A DNA stretch of 62,101 nucleotides from Lentzea cavernae. GTDB lineage: Bacteria > Actinomycetota > Actinomycetes > Mycobacteriales > Pseudonocardiaceae. This document shows positions 8,109 through 16,617 of the stretch, one piece after another (the first letter of the stretch is position 1; every line of letters starts with the position of its first letter). The notes below the pieces were generated by a model. That model saw nothing but the letters and a program-made list of their open reading frames with translations, made no database searches and was not told the origin of the DNA. A program made the position numbers and the translations under genes. The stretch spans positions 1-62,101 of the forward strand of contig NZ_BNAR01000031.1 of the NCBI RefSeq assembly GCF_014653695.1. Reading direction: 5' to 3'.

Positions 8109-8151
8109 CGGGGAGTCCTCAACGCGTCTCGGTTGCGCGAAGGGCTCCCCG
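8109..8151 (+). terminator. Stem-loop terminator or attenuator after the Cys-rich ORF
   Basis: CGGGGAGTCC (8109-8118) pairs with GGGCTCCCCG (8142-8151) with one G-U pair. The loop can form a further CGCG/CGCG stem. It lies between the Cys-rich ORF and the gene at 8204. The same stem sequence is used in the terminator at 35130-35159. Confidence 0.6.
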
Positions 8152-8203
8152 TGCCACGTCCCCGGTGCCGTGGGGGAGCGGGCCCGCCTGCTTGGATGGC
8201 GGC

Positions 8204-8866
8204 GTGACCGCGTACGACGTCGCTCGACGCCTGCCCGCCATCCCAGAACTGCACGCGTTGTGCCGTGCGCTGGGTGTGCTGGACGTCGTGCTCGACCCCG
8301 GAAGCGAGGACCGCTACCACCTCTACGACTCCGCCTGGGCTCCTGGAGAGCAGCTCGCGTCCATGCGGGACGGTGCGGGCAACGAGTACTCGGTCGTGTT
8401 CACGGCCGCGGGGGCGTACGTGCGCGGGTTCGACCACGAGTCGCCGATGAGCCCTTACGCCACCGACGACGAAAAGGCGTGGCCCGGTGTCCTCGACTCC
8501 GTGCCTGACGTGTTCCGGCAGTGCGTGGAGGAACCGGCTTTCTCCGACGCGTTGGGCATGCCGTTCGTCACGGTGTGCCTGTGGCGCGAGAACGGCGACA
8601 CCGTCTGGCGGCACGGCGACATCGCGTTCCCCGAGGAGGGCGACGACGGGGCCGACTGGATGTTCGCCCTGCTGACCGACGGCACGCCCGAGGCGTTCCA
8701 GGACTGGGCGCAGGACTACTACGAGATGCCGGTCGACCTCGCCGCGGTGCGGCACGTCCTCACCGGGCGACCGCTGACCGAGGCGGTCGTGATGGCGCTC
8801 AACCCGGCCACGACCCTGACCGCTGTCGCTGACGAGGTCGCCGCGACCGGTCACCCGGTCCGCTGA
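8204..8866 (+). CDS. Hypothetical protein
   Basis: From the GTG at 8204 (VTAYDVARRLPAIPEL) the protein has 220 residues. The frame is open upstream to 8036 but that stretch is arginine-rich and overlaps the hairpin, so it is unlikely to be coding. The protein is acidic and soluble, with several aromatic-rich segments (YHLYDSAWAPGEQ, VCLWRENGDTVWRHGDIAFPEE, DWAQDYYEMP), and has no signal peptide. I do not recognise a family. The ribosome site is weak. It converges with the lipoprotein gene ending at 8871 with four bases between. Confidence 0.78.
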   Translation: MTAYDVARRLPAIPELHALCRALGVLDVVLDPGSEDRYHLYDSAWAPGEQLASMRDGAGNEYSVVFTAAGAYVRGFDHESPMSPYATDDEKAWPGVLDSVPDVFRQCVEEPAFSDALGMPFVTVCLWRENGDTVWRHGDIAFPEEGDDGADWMFALLTDGTPEAFQDWAQDYYEMPVDLAAVRHVLTGRPLTEAVVMALNPATTLTAVADEVAATGHPVR

Positions 8867-8870
8867 CCGG

Positions 8871-10421
8871 TCAGGGCGGGCAGACGGTGCCGTTCGACGG
8901 CACCTTCGCGTCCACCAGGTAGTCCCGCGCCGCCGTGGTCGCACACCCCGACAGTCCCAGCGCACCGTGCCCACTGCCCTGCCACCCGACCAAAGACGAC
9001 CCGGGCAACCGCTGCGCCGCGTGCTCGGTCCCGGGAGCGGGAGTGGAAACGTCGTTGGCCGTGCTCAGAACCACGACCGGCGGCGCGCTCTTGAGCGGTT
9101 CGACCTTCTCGGCCTTGGGCGGCACGAACGGGTTGCAGTGCAGCAGCTGGCGGGCGAACAGGGCGCCGAACATCGCGTGCTTCGACTGCCAGTCGGCGGT
9201 GAGGGCCTTCACCCGGTCCGGCGGGATGCGGGTCGCGGTGTCGTTGCAGCCGATGATCAGGCCCGCGTCGAAGCGCGGCGGGTTCTCGTCCAGGTCGTTG
9301 ACGAGCGGGTCGAGCAGGGTGAACAGGCCCGTGCTGTCGCCGGCGCGGGCCTTGACGAGGGCGTCGGCCAGTGCGGGCCACTTCGCGCGGTCGGCGAGGC
9401 CCGCGACGACGGCGTTCAGGGCGGAGCCGGGGGTCAGGTCGACGTACTCGCCGCGCACGCGTCCGGAGCGCAGCTGGGTCAGGAGGGCGGCGACGTCCTC
9501 GCGCGGGTTCGCCAGGGCGCAGCCGCGGGTCTTGCAGTCGCGGGCGAACGCGTCGAAGGTCGCCTCGGCCGCGATGGCGCGGGACTCGAGGACGCCCACC
9601 TGGTCCAGCGCGGGGTCCGGGGCGCCGTCGAGGACGGTGCGGCCGATGCGGTTCGGGTAGCGCTGCGCGTAGGTCGTGATGACGCGCGAGCCCTCGCCGA
9701 GGCCGATGGCGTTGAGGCGGTCGGAGCCGAGGAACTCGCGGAGCCGTTCGAGGTCGGCGGCCGCGCGCCACGAGTCGAACGCGGTCAGCCTGCCCTCGAG
9801 GTCGAGGACGCACTCCTGCGACGCCTCGCCGGCGGCGACCACCAGGTTGGACTGCTCGGTCTCGGCCGGGTCGTACTCGACGAGCTGTGCGCGCGTGGCC
9901 GGGGGCACGCACGACATGCCGTCCGAACGGCCCGTGCCCCGCCGGTCCACGCCGATGATCGTGTACGTGCTGAGGACGTCCTTCGGCAACGCCGCCGCCA
10001 GCCGCGCGGCCTTCAGGGTGCCGGGCTCGCCGCCGGGGTCGGTGACGACGACCAGCGCGCTCTTGCCCGTGCCGACGCGCGTCAGCGCGATGCCGAGCTG
10101 ACCGCGGCCGGGGCGTCCCGGCGGGTCGAGCACGGTGGTCATGCGCGCGCATTCGTACTTCTGGTCGCCGGGAGGAGCGTCCGCGCCGAAGCGGTCCTTC
10201 ATCTGCTCGTCGCACTGCGACCACTGCAGCGAGTCCGTCTTGTACTCGCTCAGCGGGGGCACGGGCTGCGGCCCGGCGAGCGCGCTCTGGTCGACGGGCT
10301 GGTTCTCCTCACCCTTGACCGCGATCACCGGCCGGTTCGAGGGACCCGCGCTGCACGCCGTCAGCACGCTCACTGCCAGTAGGACCAAGGCAGCGCGACG
10401 CACAGATTTCCTCACCTTCAT
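8871..10421 (-). CDS. TAP-like alpha/beta hydrolase lipoprotein lacking the nucleophilic serine
   Basis: A lipoprotein signal ending LTAC (Cys 23 from the ATG at 10421) anchors a 516-residue extracellular protein. A GGAG five bases upstream favours this ATG over the GTG six bases earlier. The fold is alpha/beta hydrolase with a C-terminal TAP-like domain, as in secreted tripeptidyl aminopeptidases. The GVDRRGTGRS loop, an Asp (STANDVSTP) and a His (GSGHGAL) are in place. The nucleophile elbow reads GLGEGS where the family has G-x-S-x-G, so Gly occupies the Ser position (about residue 242). It may be catalytically inactive or use another residue. Several cysteines suggest disulphides. Confidence 0.85.
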   Translation of the reverse strand: MKVRKSVRRAALVLLAVSVLTACSAGPSNRPVIAVKGEENQPVDQSALAGPQPVPPLSEYKTDSLQWSQCDEQMKDRFGADAPPGDQKYECARMTTVLDPPGRPGRGQLGIALTRVGTGKSALVVVTDPGGEPGTLKAARLAAALPKDVLSTYTIIGVDRRGTGRSDGMSCVPPATRAQLVEYDPAETEQSNLVVAAGEASQECVLDLEGRLTAFDSWRAAADLERLREFLGSDRLNAIGLGEGSRVITTYAQRYPNRIGRTVLDGAPDPALDQVGVLESRAIAAEATFDAFARDCKTRGCALANPREDVAALLTQLRSGRVRGEYVDLTPGSALNAVVAGLADRAKWPALADALVKARAGDSTGLFTLLDPLVNDLDENPPRFDAGLIIGCNDTATRIPPDRVKALTADWQSKHAMFGALFARQLLHCNPFVPPKAEKVEPLKSAPPVVVLSTANDVSTPAPGTEHAAQRLPGSSLVGWQGSGHGALGLSGCATTAARDYLVDAKVPSNGTVCPP

Positions 10422-10477
10422 CCACACTCCGGGAGGCTGAGCGTCGCACGCCGCAGGTGAGAACCCAGTGAGTCAGG

Positions 10478-11356
10478 ATGGGGCACATGGCCTCCACCGA
10501 CCGGCTGTCCGCCGCACGTCTCGCGGGCGGCATCCCGCCGACGGCGCTCGTGCTGCTCGGCATCGTCAGCGTGCAGGTCGGCGCCGCCTTCGCGAAGCAG
10601 CTGTTCGCGGTCGCGGGCTCGGCGGGCACGGTGGCGTTGCGGCTGGTCATGGCCGCGCTCATCCTCGTCGCGATCTGGCGCCCGTCCCTGCGGCTCGACC
10701 GCCGCACGCTGATCACCGTCGTCACCTACGGCGCGGTGCTCGCCGCGATGAACCTCTTCTTCTACGCCTCGCTCGCCCGCATCCCGCTCGGCGCCGCCGT
10801 GACGATCGAGTTCCTGGGACCCCTCGCGGTGGCCGTCGCGGGGTCACGGCGCTGGCTCGACGGCGTGTGGGTGCTGCTCGCCGGAATCGGGGTCGTGCTG
10901 CTCACCCGCGTGCAGGGCGGTCTGTTGTGGACGGGCGTGCTGTTCGCGCTCGCCGCGGGCGCGTGCTGGGCGGCGTACATCCTCGTGACGGCCAGGCTCG
11001 GCAGCCAGACCACGGACGGCAAGGGCCTCGCGCTCGCGATGGTGGTCGGGTCGGTGGTGGCGCTGCCGTTCGGCGTCACGTCGGCGGGCACCGCGATCCT
11101 CGACCCGGTCGTGCTCGCGGCCGGGTTCGCGGTCGCGCTGATGTCGTCGGTCGTCCCGTACTCGCTGGAGCTGCAGGCGTTGCGCCGCATGCCGCCGCGC
11201 GTGTTCGGCGTCCTGATGTCGATGGAACCGGCGGTTGCCGCCGTCGCCGGCCTGCTGCTGCTCGGCGAGCAGCTGAAACCCGTCCAGTGGGTCGCCGTCT
11301 GCTGCGTGGTGATCGCGTCGGTCGGCGCGACGAGATCGGCCCGGCCCGACGTCTAA
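10478..11356 (+). CDS. EamA/DMT family transporter (RhtA-like exporter)
   Basis: The 292-residue integral membrane protein has about ten hydrophobic segments in two EamA repeats. The second repeat ends with MPPRVFGVLMSMEPAVAAVAG, typical of the RhtA-like threonine/homoserine exporter branch of drug/metabolite transporters. The substrate is unproven. The start may be 10478 or the in-frame ATG at 10487. It is divergent from the lipoprotein gene. It converges on the DNA ligase gene so closely that the two stop codons overlap by two bases (11353-11356). Confidence 0.88.
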   Translation: MGHMASTDRLSAARLAGGIPPTALVLLGIVSVQVGAAFAKQLFAVAGSAGTVALRLVMAALILVAIWRPSLRLDRRTLITVVTYGAVLAAMNLFFYASLARIPLGAAVTIEFLGPLAVAVAGSRRWLDGVWVLLAGIGVVLLTRVQGGLLWTGVLFALAAGACWAAYILVTARLGSQTTDGKGLALAMVVGSVVALPFGVTSAGTAILDPVVLAAGFAVALMSSVVPYSLELQALRRMPPRVFGVLMSMEPAVAAVAGLLLLGEQLKPVQWVAVCCVVIASVGATRSARPDV

Positions 11357-12423
11357 CGGGCCCGGAGCTCGCCCTTCAGCACCGACGCCACGTCGTAGCG
11401 GGCCGGGATCTCGAGCTGGTCGTAGCGGCACGACAGCGGTTCGCGGTCCGGCCGCCACCGCGCGAACTGGCCGTTGTGCCGCAGCCGCACGGGCTGCTCG
11501 CCCTCGGTCTGGGTGTAGTGGATCTCCAGCACGCGCTCGGGCCGCAACGCCACGTACTCGGCCTGCTTGCCGCGCCACCGGTTGATCTCGCCGGGGATCC
11601 GCTGTCCCGGCTTCGGGTCCGCCCACGGGTGGTCGTCGCCGGTCGTGATCAGCGGTGCCAGCTCGGCGGCCAGCTCACGGCGTTCGGCCGCCTTGAACGA
11701 ACCGCAGACGCCGATGTGGTGCAGCAGGTCGTCCGAGTCGTAGACGCCGAGCAGCAGCGAACCGACCGCCGTGCCGGGCTCGGTGTCCTTGTGCCAGCGC
11801 AGGCCCGCGAGCACGACGTCGGCGGTGCGGGCGTGCTTCACCTTGATCATCGAACGCTTGCCGGGCGTGTACGGGCCGTCCGACGGCTTGCCCATCACGC
11901 CGTCCAGCCCGGCGCCCTCGAACAGCCTGAACCACTGCCGCGCCGTCTCGACGGACGTGGTCGCGGGCGTCACGTTCAGCCCCGGCAGGTTCAGCAACGC
12001 CTCGCGCCGCGCGACCGTCGGCGACTCCAGCAGCACCTCGGACCCCAGCGCCAGCAGGTCGAACGCGACGAACGTGGCCGGCGTCGACTCCGACAGCATC
12101 GTCACCCGCGAGGCCGCCGGGTGGATGCGCTCGGACAACGCGTCGAAGTCCAGCTCGTCGTTCTTCGCGACCACGAGCTCGCCGTCGACGACCACCCGCT
12201 CGGGCAGCACGTCGAGCATCGACGCGACGACCTCGGGGAAGTAGCGGTTGAGCGGCTTGCCGCTGCGCGACTGCAGCAGCACCTCGTCACCGGAGCGGAA
12301 GACCACGCACCGGAACCCGTCCCACTTCGGTTCGAAGAACAGGTTCGCGTCGTCCGGGATCCCGGCCACCGCGGTGGCGAGCATCGGCTGCAGGGGTGGC
12401 GTCAGCGGTAGGTCCACCCGCAC
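11353..12423 (-). CDS. ligC: ATP-dependent DNA ligase, LigC type
   Basis: The protein has 356 residues, the size of stand-alone actinobacterial LigC. Motif I is EPKWDGFR with the adenylated lysine at residue 33. RSGKPLNRYFPE, DGELVV, the GLDGVMGK segment and SMIKVKH give the later nucleotidyltransferase motifs. An OB-fold domain occupies the C-terminal third (PGTAVGSLLLGVYDSDDLLHHIGVCG). In the family it seals nicks with ATP and backs up LigD in end joining or acts in excision repair. A LigD-type polymerase domain lies 7 kb away (3188-4189). The reductase gene 12435-13088 lies 11 bases upstream on the same strand and may be co-transcribed. Confidence 0.92.
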   Translation of the reverse strand: MRVDLPLTPPLQPMLATAVAGIPDDANLFFEPKWDGFRCVVFRSGDEVLLQSRSGKPLNRYFPEVVASMLDVLPERVVVDGELVVAKNDELDFDALSERIHPAASRVTMLSESTPATFVAFDLLALGSEVLLESPTVARREALLNLPGLNVTPATTSVETARQWFRLFEGAGLDGVMGKPSDGPYTPGKRSMIKVKHARTADVVLAGLRWHKDTEPGTAVGSLLLGVYDSDDLLHHIGVCGSFKAAERRELAAELAPLITTGDDHPWADPKPGQRIPGEINRWRGKQAEYVALRPERVLEIHYTQTEGEQPVRLRHNGQFARWRPDREPLSCRYDQLEIPARYDVASVLKGELRAR

Positions 12424-12434
12424 ATCCTGCCCCT

Positions 12435-13088
12435 TCAGCTGGAATTCCGCCGCTGGTACCGCAGCAACAGCACGTCGTCCGCGCGCAGCACCGACGCGAG
12501 CGCGAGGTCCACGGGCGGGGTCACCGAACCGTGCGCGATCCGCGACGCGCCCCCCACCGCGAGCACCGGGGCGATCGTCAGGTTCAGGGCGTCCACCAGC
12601 CCTCCGGCCACCATCGACCCGAACAGCCGCGGCCCGCCTTCGAGGTTGATCCGGTGCAGTCCCCGTGCCGCGAGCGCGGCGACCGCGACCTCCAGGTCGA
12701 CGTCGGTGTCCCCGGCGACGACCACCTCGGCCGGCAACGAGGGCATCCGGGCGGCCTCGCAGGTGATCACGATCGGCGGCACGGACGTGTCGGTGAACAG
12801 CGGCATGTCCGGCGTGAGCGATCCACGGGCCGTCACGACCGCGATCGGCAACGGCCTCGAACGCCGCGCACCCCGGTACCCCTCGGCCAGCACGGTCCCG
12901 GCGCCCACCATCACCACGTCCGCGAGCTCACGCCCGAGCAGGTAGATCCGCCGGTCCGCGGGCGAGCCCAGCCCGGCCGAGCGCCCGTCGACCGACACCG
13001 CACCGTCCACGCTGGACACGAAGTTCGCGGTCACCCACGTGCGGTCCGGCGGGTAGGCGTACAGCGACTCGAGAGCTGTGTCGGTCAT
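12435..13088 (-). CDS. Pyrimidine reductase family protein (RibD C-terminal/DHFR-like domain)
   Basis: The ATG at 13088 gives 217 residues (MTDTALESLYAYPPD). The RibD-C reductase fold is indicated by VTANFVSSVDGAVSVDG, MVGAGTVLAEGYRG (NADPH loop) and LHRINLEGGPRLFGSMV. Family members reduce a pyrimidinone in riboflavin synthesis, but the deaminase domain is absent and there is no rib cluster here, so the substrate is unknown. The frame is open to 13775 but that part overlaps the ZapE-like gene antiparallel and was not included. Confidence 0.85.
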   Translation of the reverse strand: MTDTALESLYAYPPDRTWVTANFVSSVDGAVSVDGRSAGLGSPADRRIYLLGRELADVVMVGAGTVLAEGYRGARRSRPLPIAVVTARGSLTPDMPLFTDTSVPPIVITCEAARMPSLPAEVVVAGDTDVDLEVAVAALAARGLHRINLEGGPRLFGSMVAGGLVDALNLTIAPVLAVGGASRIAHGSVTPPVDLALASVLRADDVLLLRYQRRNSS

Positions 13089-13154
13089 CTCAACGCCCGG
13101 TGAGGGCCACAACATCTCCACTGAGCCATCCCACCACGCCGATAAGCTCCCGGC

Positions 13155-14147
13155 ATGCGCCTGTCCGACCGGGATCCCCAGGTCAGTCCCGACGAACTGA
13201 TCGAGAACCTGGTCCCGCCACCGAGGTTCGACACGGTCAGCTTCGACACCTACATCCCGAACCCGGACGAGCCGTCGCAGGCCGCCGCCGTGGAGGCCGG
13301 CAGCCTGTTCGCCGCGCGGGTCAGCACCCGCCGTAGGAAGTGGTCGCTGTTCGGCTCGCGCGAGGAGGAACCGGGCAGGCTCGGCCTCTACCTCGACGGC
13401 GGCTTCGGCGTCGGCAAGACCCACCTGCTCGCCTCCCTGTGGCACGCCGTGCCGGGCCCGAAGGCGTACGGCACGTTCGTCGAGCTCACGAACATGGTCG
13501 GCGTGCTGACCTTCCCCGAGGCCGTCAAGCGGCTGTCGGGCCACAAGCTGCTCGCCATCGACGAGTTCGAGCTCGACGACCCCGGCGACACGATGCTGGT
13601 CACCCGCCTGATCAAGGAGCTGATGGCGGCGGGCGTGCACGTCGCCGCCACCTCGAACACGCTGCCGGACAAGCTCGGCGAGGGCCGCTTCGCCGCCGCG
13701 GACTTCCTGCGCGAGATCCAGTCGATGTCGTCGAAGTTCGACGTCGTGCGCGTCGACGGCCCCGACTACCGCCACCGCGGCCTGCCTGAGGCCCCTTCAC
13801 CGATGTCAGACACCGACTTGGTCGTCAGAGCCTCCAACACCGAGGGTTCGACGCTCGACGACTTCGGCGAGCTGTGCGGGGCGCTGGCCCGCATCCACCC
13901 GTCGAAGTACGGCAGGCTGCTCGACGGCGTCACCGCCGTGCACCTCAAGGACGTGAAGCCGGCACCGGACCAGAGCGTCGGGCTGCGGCTCGTGGCGTTC
14001 GGCGACAGGCTCTACGACCGCGACATCCCGGTGGCGGTGTCGGGGCAGCCGCTGTCGGAGTTGTTCACCGACGAGATGCTGCGCGGCGGCTACCGGAAGA
14101 AGTACCTGCGAGCTGTCAGCCGATTGGTCGCACTGTCGAGGGTTTGA
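13155..14147 (+). CDS. zapE: ZapE/AFG1-like ATPase
   Basis: The 330-residue protein is an AAA-type P-loop ATPase. Walker A is GGFGVGKT (residues 82-89), Walker B is LLAIDEFELDD, and sensor VAATSNTLPDKLGEGRF follows. LFTDEMLRGGYRKKYLRAVSRL closes the protein. ZapE associates with the divisome in proteobacteria; the actinobacterial role is not settled. It stands alone, divergent from the reductase gene with a 66-base gap. Confidence 0.9.
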   Translation: MRLSDRDPQVSPDELIENLVPPPRFDTVSFDTYIPNPDEPSQAAAVEAGSLFAARVSTRRRKWSLFGSREEEPGRLGLYLDGGFGVGKTHLLASLWHAVPGPKAYGTFVELTNMVGVLTFPEAVKRLSGHKLLAIDEFELDDPGDTMLVTRLIKELMAAGVHVAATSNTLPDKLGEGRFAAADFLREIQSMSSKFDVVRVDGPDYRHRGLPEAPSPMSDTDLVVRASNTEGSTLDDFGELCGALARIHPSKYGRLLDGVTAVHLKDVKPAPDQSVGLRLVAFGDRLYDRDIPVAVSGQPLSELFTDEMLRGGYRKKYLRAVSRLVALSRV

Positions 14148-14220
14148 CTACGAGGGCGTTCGAGTATCCACTGGAGGACGGGCGGGAATGATGACTTCCC
14201 GACGTCCTCCGGAGGCATTG

Positions 14221-14466
14221 ATGCTGAGTGAAGCCGAACGCCGCTCGCTTCAGGAGATCGAGCAGCGGTTGCTCGCGGACGAACCGAGGTTCGCCCGCAC
14301 GATGAACCGCCAGGTGCATCCCTGGTTGTTCTACGGACTCCTGGTCGTCTTCGGTGGCCTCACGGTGCTGCTGACGGTGATCGGCGCGTTCGGCCCCGCT
14401 TTCCAGTGCCTGCTGGTCACGGCGGCGGTGCTGGTGTTCCGCCGGTACCCGCTCCGCCTCCGGTAG
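14221..14466 (+). CDS. DUF3040 family small membrane protein
   Basis: The ATG at 14221, preceded by CGGAGG, gives 81 residues (MLSEAERRSLQEIEQRLLADEP), the standard DUF3040 N-terminus. An amphipathic helix is followed by two membrane segments (WLFYGLLVVFGGLTVLLTVI and FGPAFQCLLVTAAVLVF) and a basic tail. An upstream in-frame start at 14188 was rejected because the ribosome site fits 14221. The function is unknown; the family is confined to actinobacteria. Confidence 0.88.
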   Translation: MLSEAERRSLQEIEQRLLADEPRFARTMNRQVHPWLFYGLLVVFGGLTVLLTVIGAFGPAFQCLLVTAAVLVFRRYPLRLR

Positions 14467-14515
14467 CCGGGAAACTCGCTGGCGTTCCCGGCCGGAGCCC
14501 CCGACCATCTCCGGC

Positions 14516-16111
14516 GTGGGTTATCTGGAAGCGAACGGGCTCGCGTACACCCTGCCCGACGGCAGGGAGCTGTTCCGCGACGTCTCGTTCAAGGTGAGCG
14601 GCGGGACCGTGGTCGCGCTCGTGGGCGCCAACGGTGCCGGCAAGACGACGCTGCAGCGGATCCTGTCGGGGGAGCTCGTCCCGAAGCAGGGCAGCGTGCA
14701 CGTGCAGGGCGGGCTCGCGGTGATGCCGCAGTTCATCGGCTCGGTCCGCGACGAGAGCCTCGTGCGCGACCTGTTGCTGTCCGTCGCGCCCGACGCGCTG
14801 CGCAGGGCGGCGAAGGAGCTCGACGACGCCGAGCTCGCGTTGATGGACACCGACGACGAAGCCACCCAGATGCGCTACGCCAACGCCCTGACGAGTTACG
14901 GCGAGGCCGGCGGGTACGACATCGAGGTCCTCTGGGACACCGTCACCGTCGCCGCGCTCGGCCTGCCCTACGACCGGGCCCGGTTCCGCGAGGTGCGCAC
15001 CCTCTCCGGTGGCGAGCAGAAGCGGCTGGTCCTCGAAACGCTGCTGCGCGGCCACGAGCAGGTCCTGCTGCTCGACGAGCCCGACAACTACCTCGACGTC
15101 CCCGGCAAGCGCTGGCTGGAGGACCGCCTCAAGGCCACCGACAAGGCCGTTCTCGTCGTCAGCCACGACCGCGAGCTGCTGTCCACCGCGGCCACGCACG
15201 TCGTCACGGTCGAGGCGCACACCACCTGGACGCACGCGGGCTCGTTCGGGACGTGGCACGGCGCCCGCGCGAAACGCATCGACAGGCTGCTGGAGGACCA
15301 CCGGCGCTGGAACGAGGAGCACGAACGGCTCAAGGACCTCGTCCGCACGCTCCAGCAACTGGCCAAGTCCTCCGAGGTGATGGCCCAGAAGTACCGGGTC
15401 ATGGCCGCGCGCCTCGAACGGTACGAGCAGGCGGGCCCGCCGCCGGAGATCCCTCAGGACGAGAAGGTCACCCCGAGGCTCAAGGGCGGTCGCACCGGCG
15501 TGCGCGCGATCACGTGCGAGGCGCTCGAGCTGACCGGGCTGATGAAACCGTTCTCGCAGGAGATCTTCTTCGGCGACCGGGTCGCGGTGCTGGGCTCGAA
15601 CGGCTCCGGCAAGAGCCACTTCCTGCGGCTGCTCGGCGGCGACGACGTCCGCACGACCGGCAAGTGGAAGCTCGGCGCACGCGTCGTGGCCGGCCTGTTC
15701 GCGCAGACGCACGAGCACCCGGAGTGGCTCGGCCGCACGCTCGTCGACATCCTCTGGCACGGTGAGGGCCAGCGTTCCGGCAAGGACAGGGGCGCCGCGA
15801 TGTCGGTGCTGCAGCGCTACGGCCTGCACCAGGCGGGCGACCAGCGCTTCGAGAACCTCTCCGGCGGCCAGCAGGCGCGGTTCCAGATCCTGCTGCTGGA
15901 GCTGTCCGGGGCGACGTTGCTGCTGCTCGACGAGCCGACGGACAACCTCGACCTCGCGTCGGCGGAGGCGTTGCAGAACGCGCTGAACGACTTCGAGGGC
16001 ACGGTCGTCGCCGTCACGCACGACCGGTGGTTCGCGAAGTCGTTCGACCGGTTCCTGCACTTCCGGGCGGACGGCAGGGTGTCCGAAGTGGACGAACCGG
16101 TCTGGACATAG
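14516..16111 (+). CDS. ABC-F family ribosome-associated ATPase
   Basis: The 531-residue protein has two ABC domains and no membrane segments, the ABC-F architecture. The first has Walker A GANGAGKTT (near residue 37) and signature LSGGEQKR (near 163). The second has GSNGSGKS (near 360), LSGGQQAR (near 448) and LLLLDEPTDNLD. A charged helical linker rich in Arg and Glu (RRWNEEHERLKDLVRTLQQL) joins them. Such proteins act on the ribosomal E site, either as translation factors or by protecting against ribosome-targeting antibiotics. The start is a GTG with a weak ribosome site. The stop codon is part of the hairpin at 16109. Confidence 0.9.
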   Translation: MGYLEANGLAYTLPDGRELFRDVSFKVSGGTVVALVGANGAGKTTLQRILSGELVPKQGSVHVQGGLAVMPQFIGSVRDESLVRDLLLSVAPDALRRAAKELDDAELALMDTDDEATQMRYANALTSYGEAGGYDIEVLWDTVTVAALGLPYDRARFREVRTLSGGEQKRLVLETLLRGHEQVLLLDEPDNYLDVPGKRWLEDRLKATDKAVLVVSHDRELLSTAATHVVTVEAHTTWTHAGSFGTWHGARAKRIDRLLEDHRRWNEEHERLKDLVRTLQQLAKSSEVMAQKYRVMAARLERYEQAGPPPEIPQDEKVTPRLKGGRTGVRAITCEALELTGLMKPFSQEIFFGDRVAVLGSNGSGKSHFLRLLGGDDVRTTGKWKLGARVVAGLFAQTHEHPEWLGRTLVDILWHGEGQRSGKDRGAAMSVLQRYGLHQAGDQRFENLSGGQQARFQILLLELSGATLLLLDEPTDNLDLASAEALQNALNDFEGTVVAVTHDRWFAKSFDRFLHFRADGRVSEVDEPVWT

Positions 16112-16168
16112 GCGCTGTCCTGCAAGCCCGTTCGACTATCGCGAACGAGGCTTGCAGGACAGCGCCTA
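16109..16168. terminator. Bidirectional terminator built on two facing TAG stop codons
   Basis: TAGGCGCTGTCCTGCAAGCC (16109-16128) and its exact complement (16149-16168) form a 20-bp perfect stem. It continues as CGTTCG/CGAACG after one bulged base. The base of the stem is the TAG stop of the ABC-F gene on one strand and the TAG stop of the GNAT gene on the other. The motif TGTCCTGCAAG recurs at 50-215. Confidence 0.88.
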
Positions 16169-16573
16169 GCCGAGGTCCCAGCTGACGAAGGCGCCGTCGT
16201 CGATCGACCCGCCCGCCTTGCGGTAGGTGGCCTGCGCCGCCGTGTCACCCGCGGCGGTGCCGGTCCACATCGCGTAGCAACCCCGTTCCACGGCAAGGGT
16301 CTTCAGCGCTTCCACCAGTGCCGTGCCGATGCCGCGGCGCAGGAAGGAGTCGTCCACGCCCAGCTCGTAGAGGAACATCTCGGTGCCCTTGTCCGGGTGC
16401 GTGGTCTCCACCCCGGAGACGAACCCGGCCGGCTGGTCGCCGACGTACGCGATCAGCAGGTGGCTGTGGTCCTGCGCCAGGAACCGCGTCGTCGGGTCCG
16501 GCCGCGGCGGCGCGTCGAACAGGTGCGCGGCGGCGAACACGTCGTCGGCGGAGGCGGCGCGGCGGATCTTCAT
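16166..16573 (-). CDS. GNAT family N-acetyltransferase
   Basis: The protein has 135 residues. The acetyl-CoA binding region is YELGVDDSFLRRGIGTALVEAL (R/Q-x-x-G-x-G/A type, RRGIGT), preceded by LLIAYVGDQPAGFVSG. The length fits a single GNAT domain. The acceptor is not predictable. It converges with the ABC-F gene, and the two share the terminator hairpin. Confidence 0.88.
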   Translation of the reverse strand: MKIRRAASADDVFAAAHLFDAPPRPDPTTRFLAQDHSHLLIAYVGDQPAGFVSGVETTHPDKGTEMFLYELGVDDSFLRRGIGTALVEALKTLAVERGCYAMWTGTAAGDTAAQATYRKAGGSIDDGAFVSWDLG

Positions 16574-16617
16574 ACCGCCAGGCTAGGTCAACTGCGCGGT
16601 GCGGGCCCGAAGGCGCG

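Noticed and set aside
8036..8203. N-terminal extension of the 8204 gene
   Set aside because: It would run through the Cys-rich ORF and the hairpin, with an arginine-rich translation.
12435..13775. 446-codon version of the RibD-C gene
   Set aside because: The extra 230 N-terminal codons lie opposite the ZapE-like gene and have shadow composition.
14417..16060. 547-codon minus-strand frame under the ABC-F gene
   Set aside because: Repetitive Val/Leu/Gln/Arg shadow; the plus strand carries two complete ABC domains.
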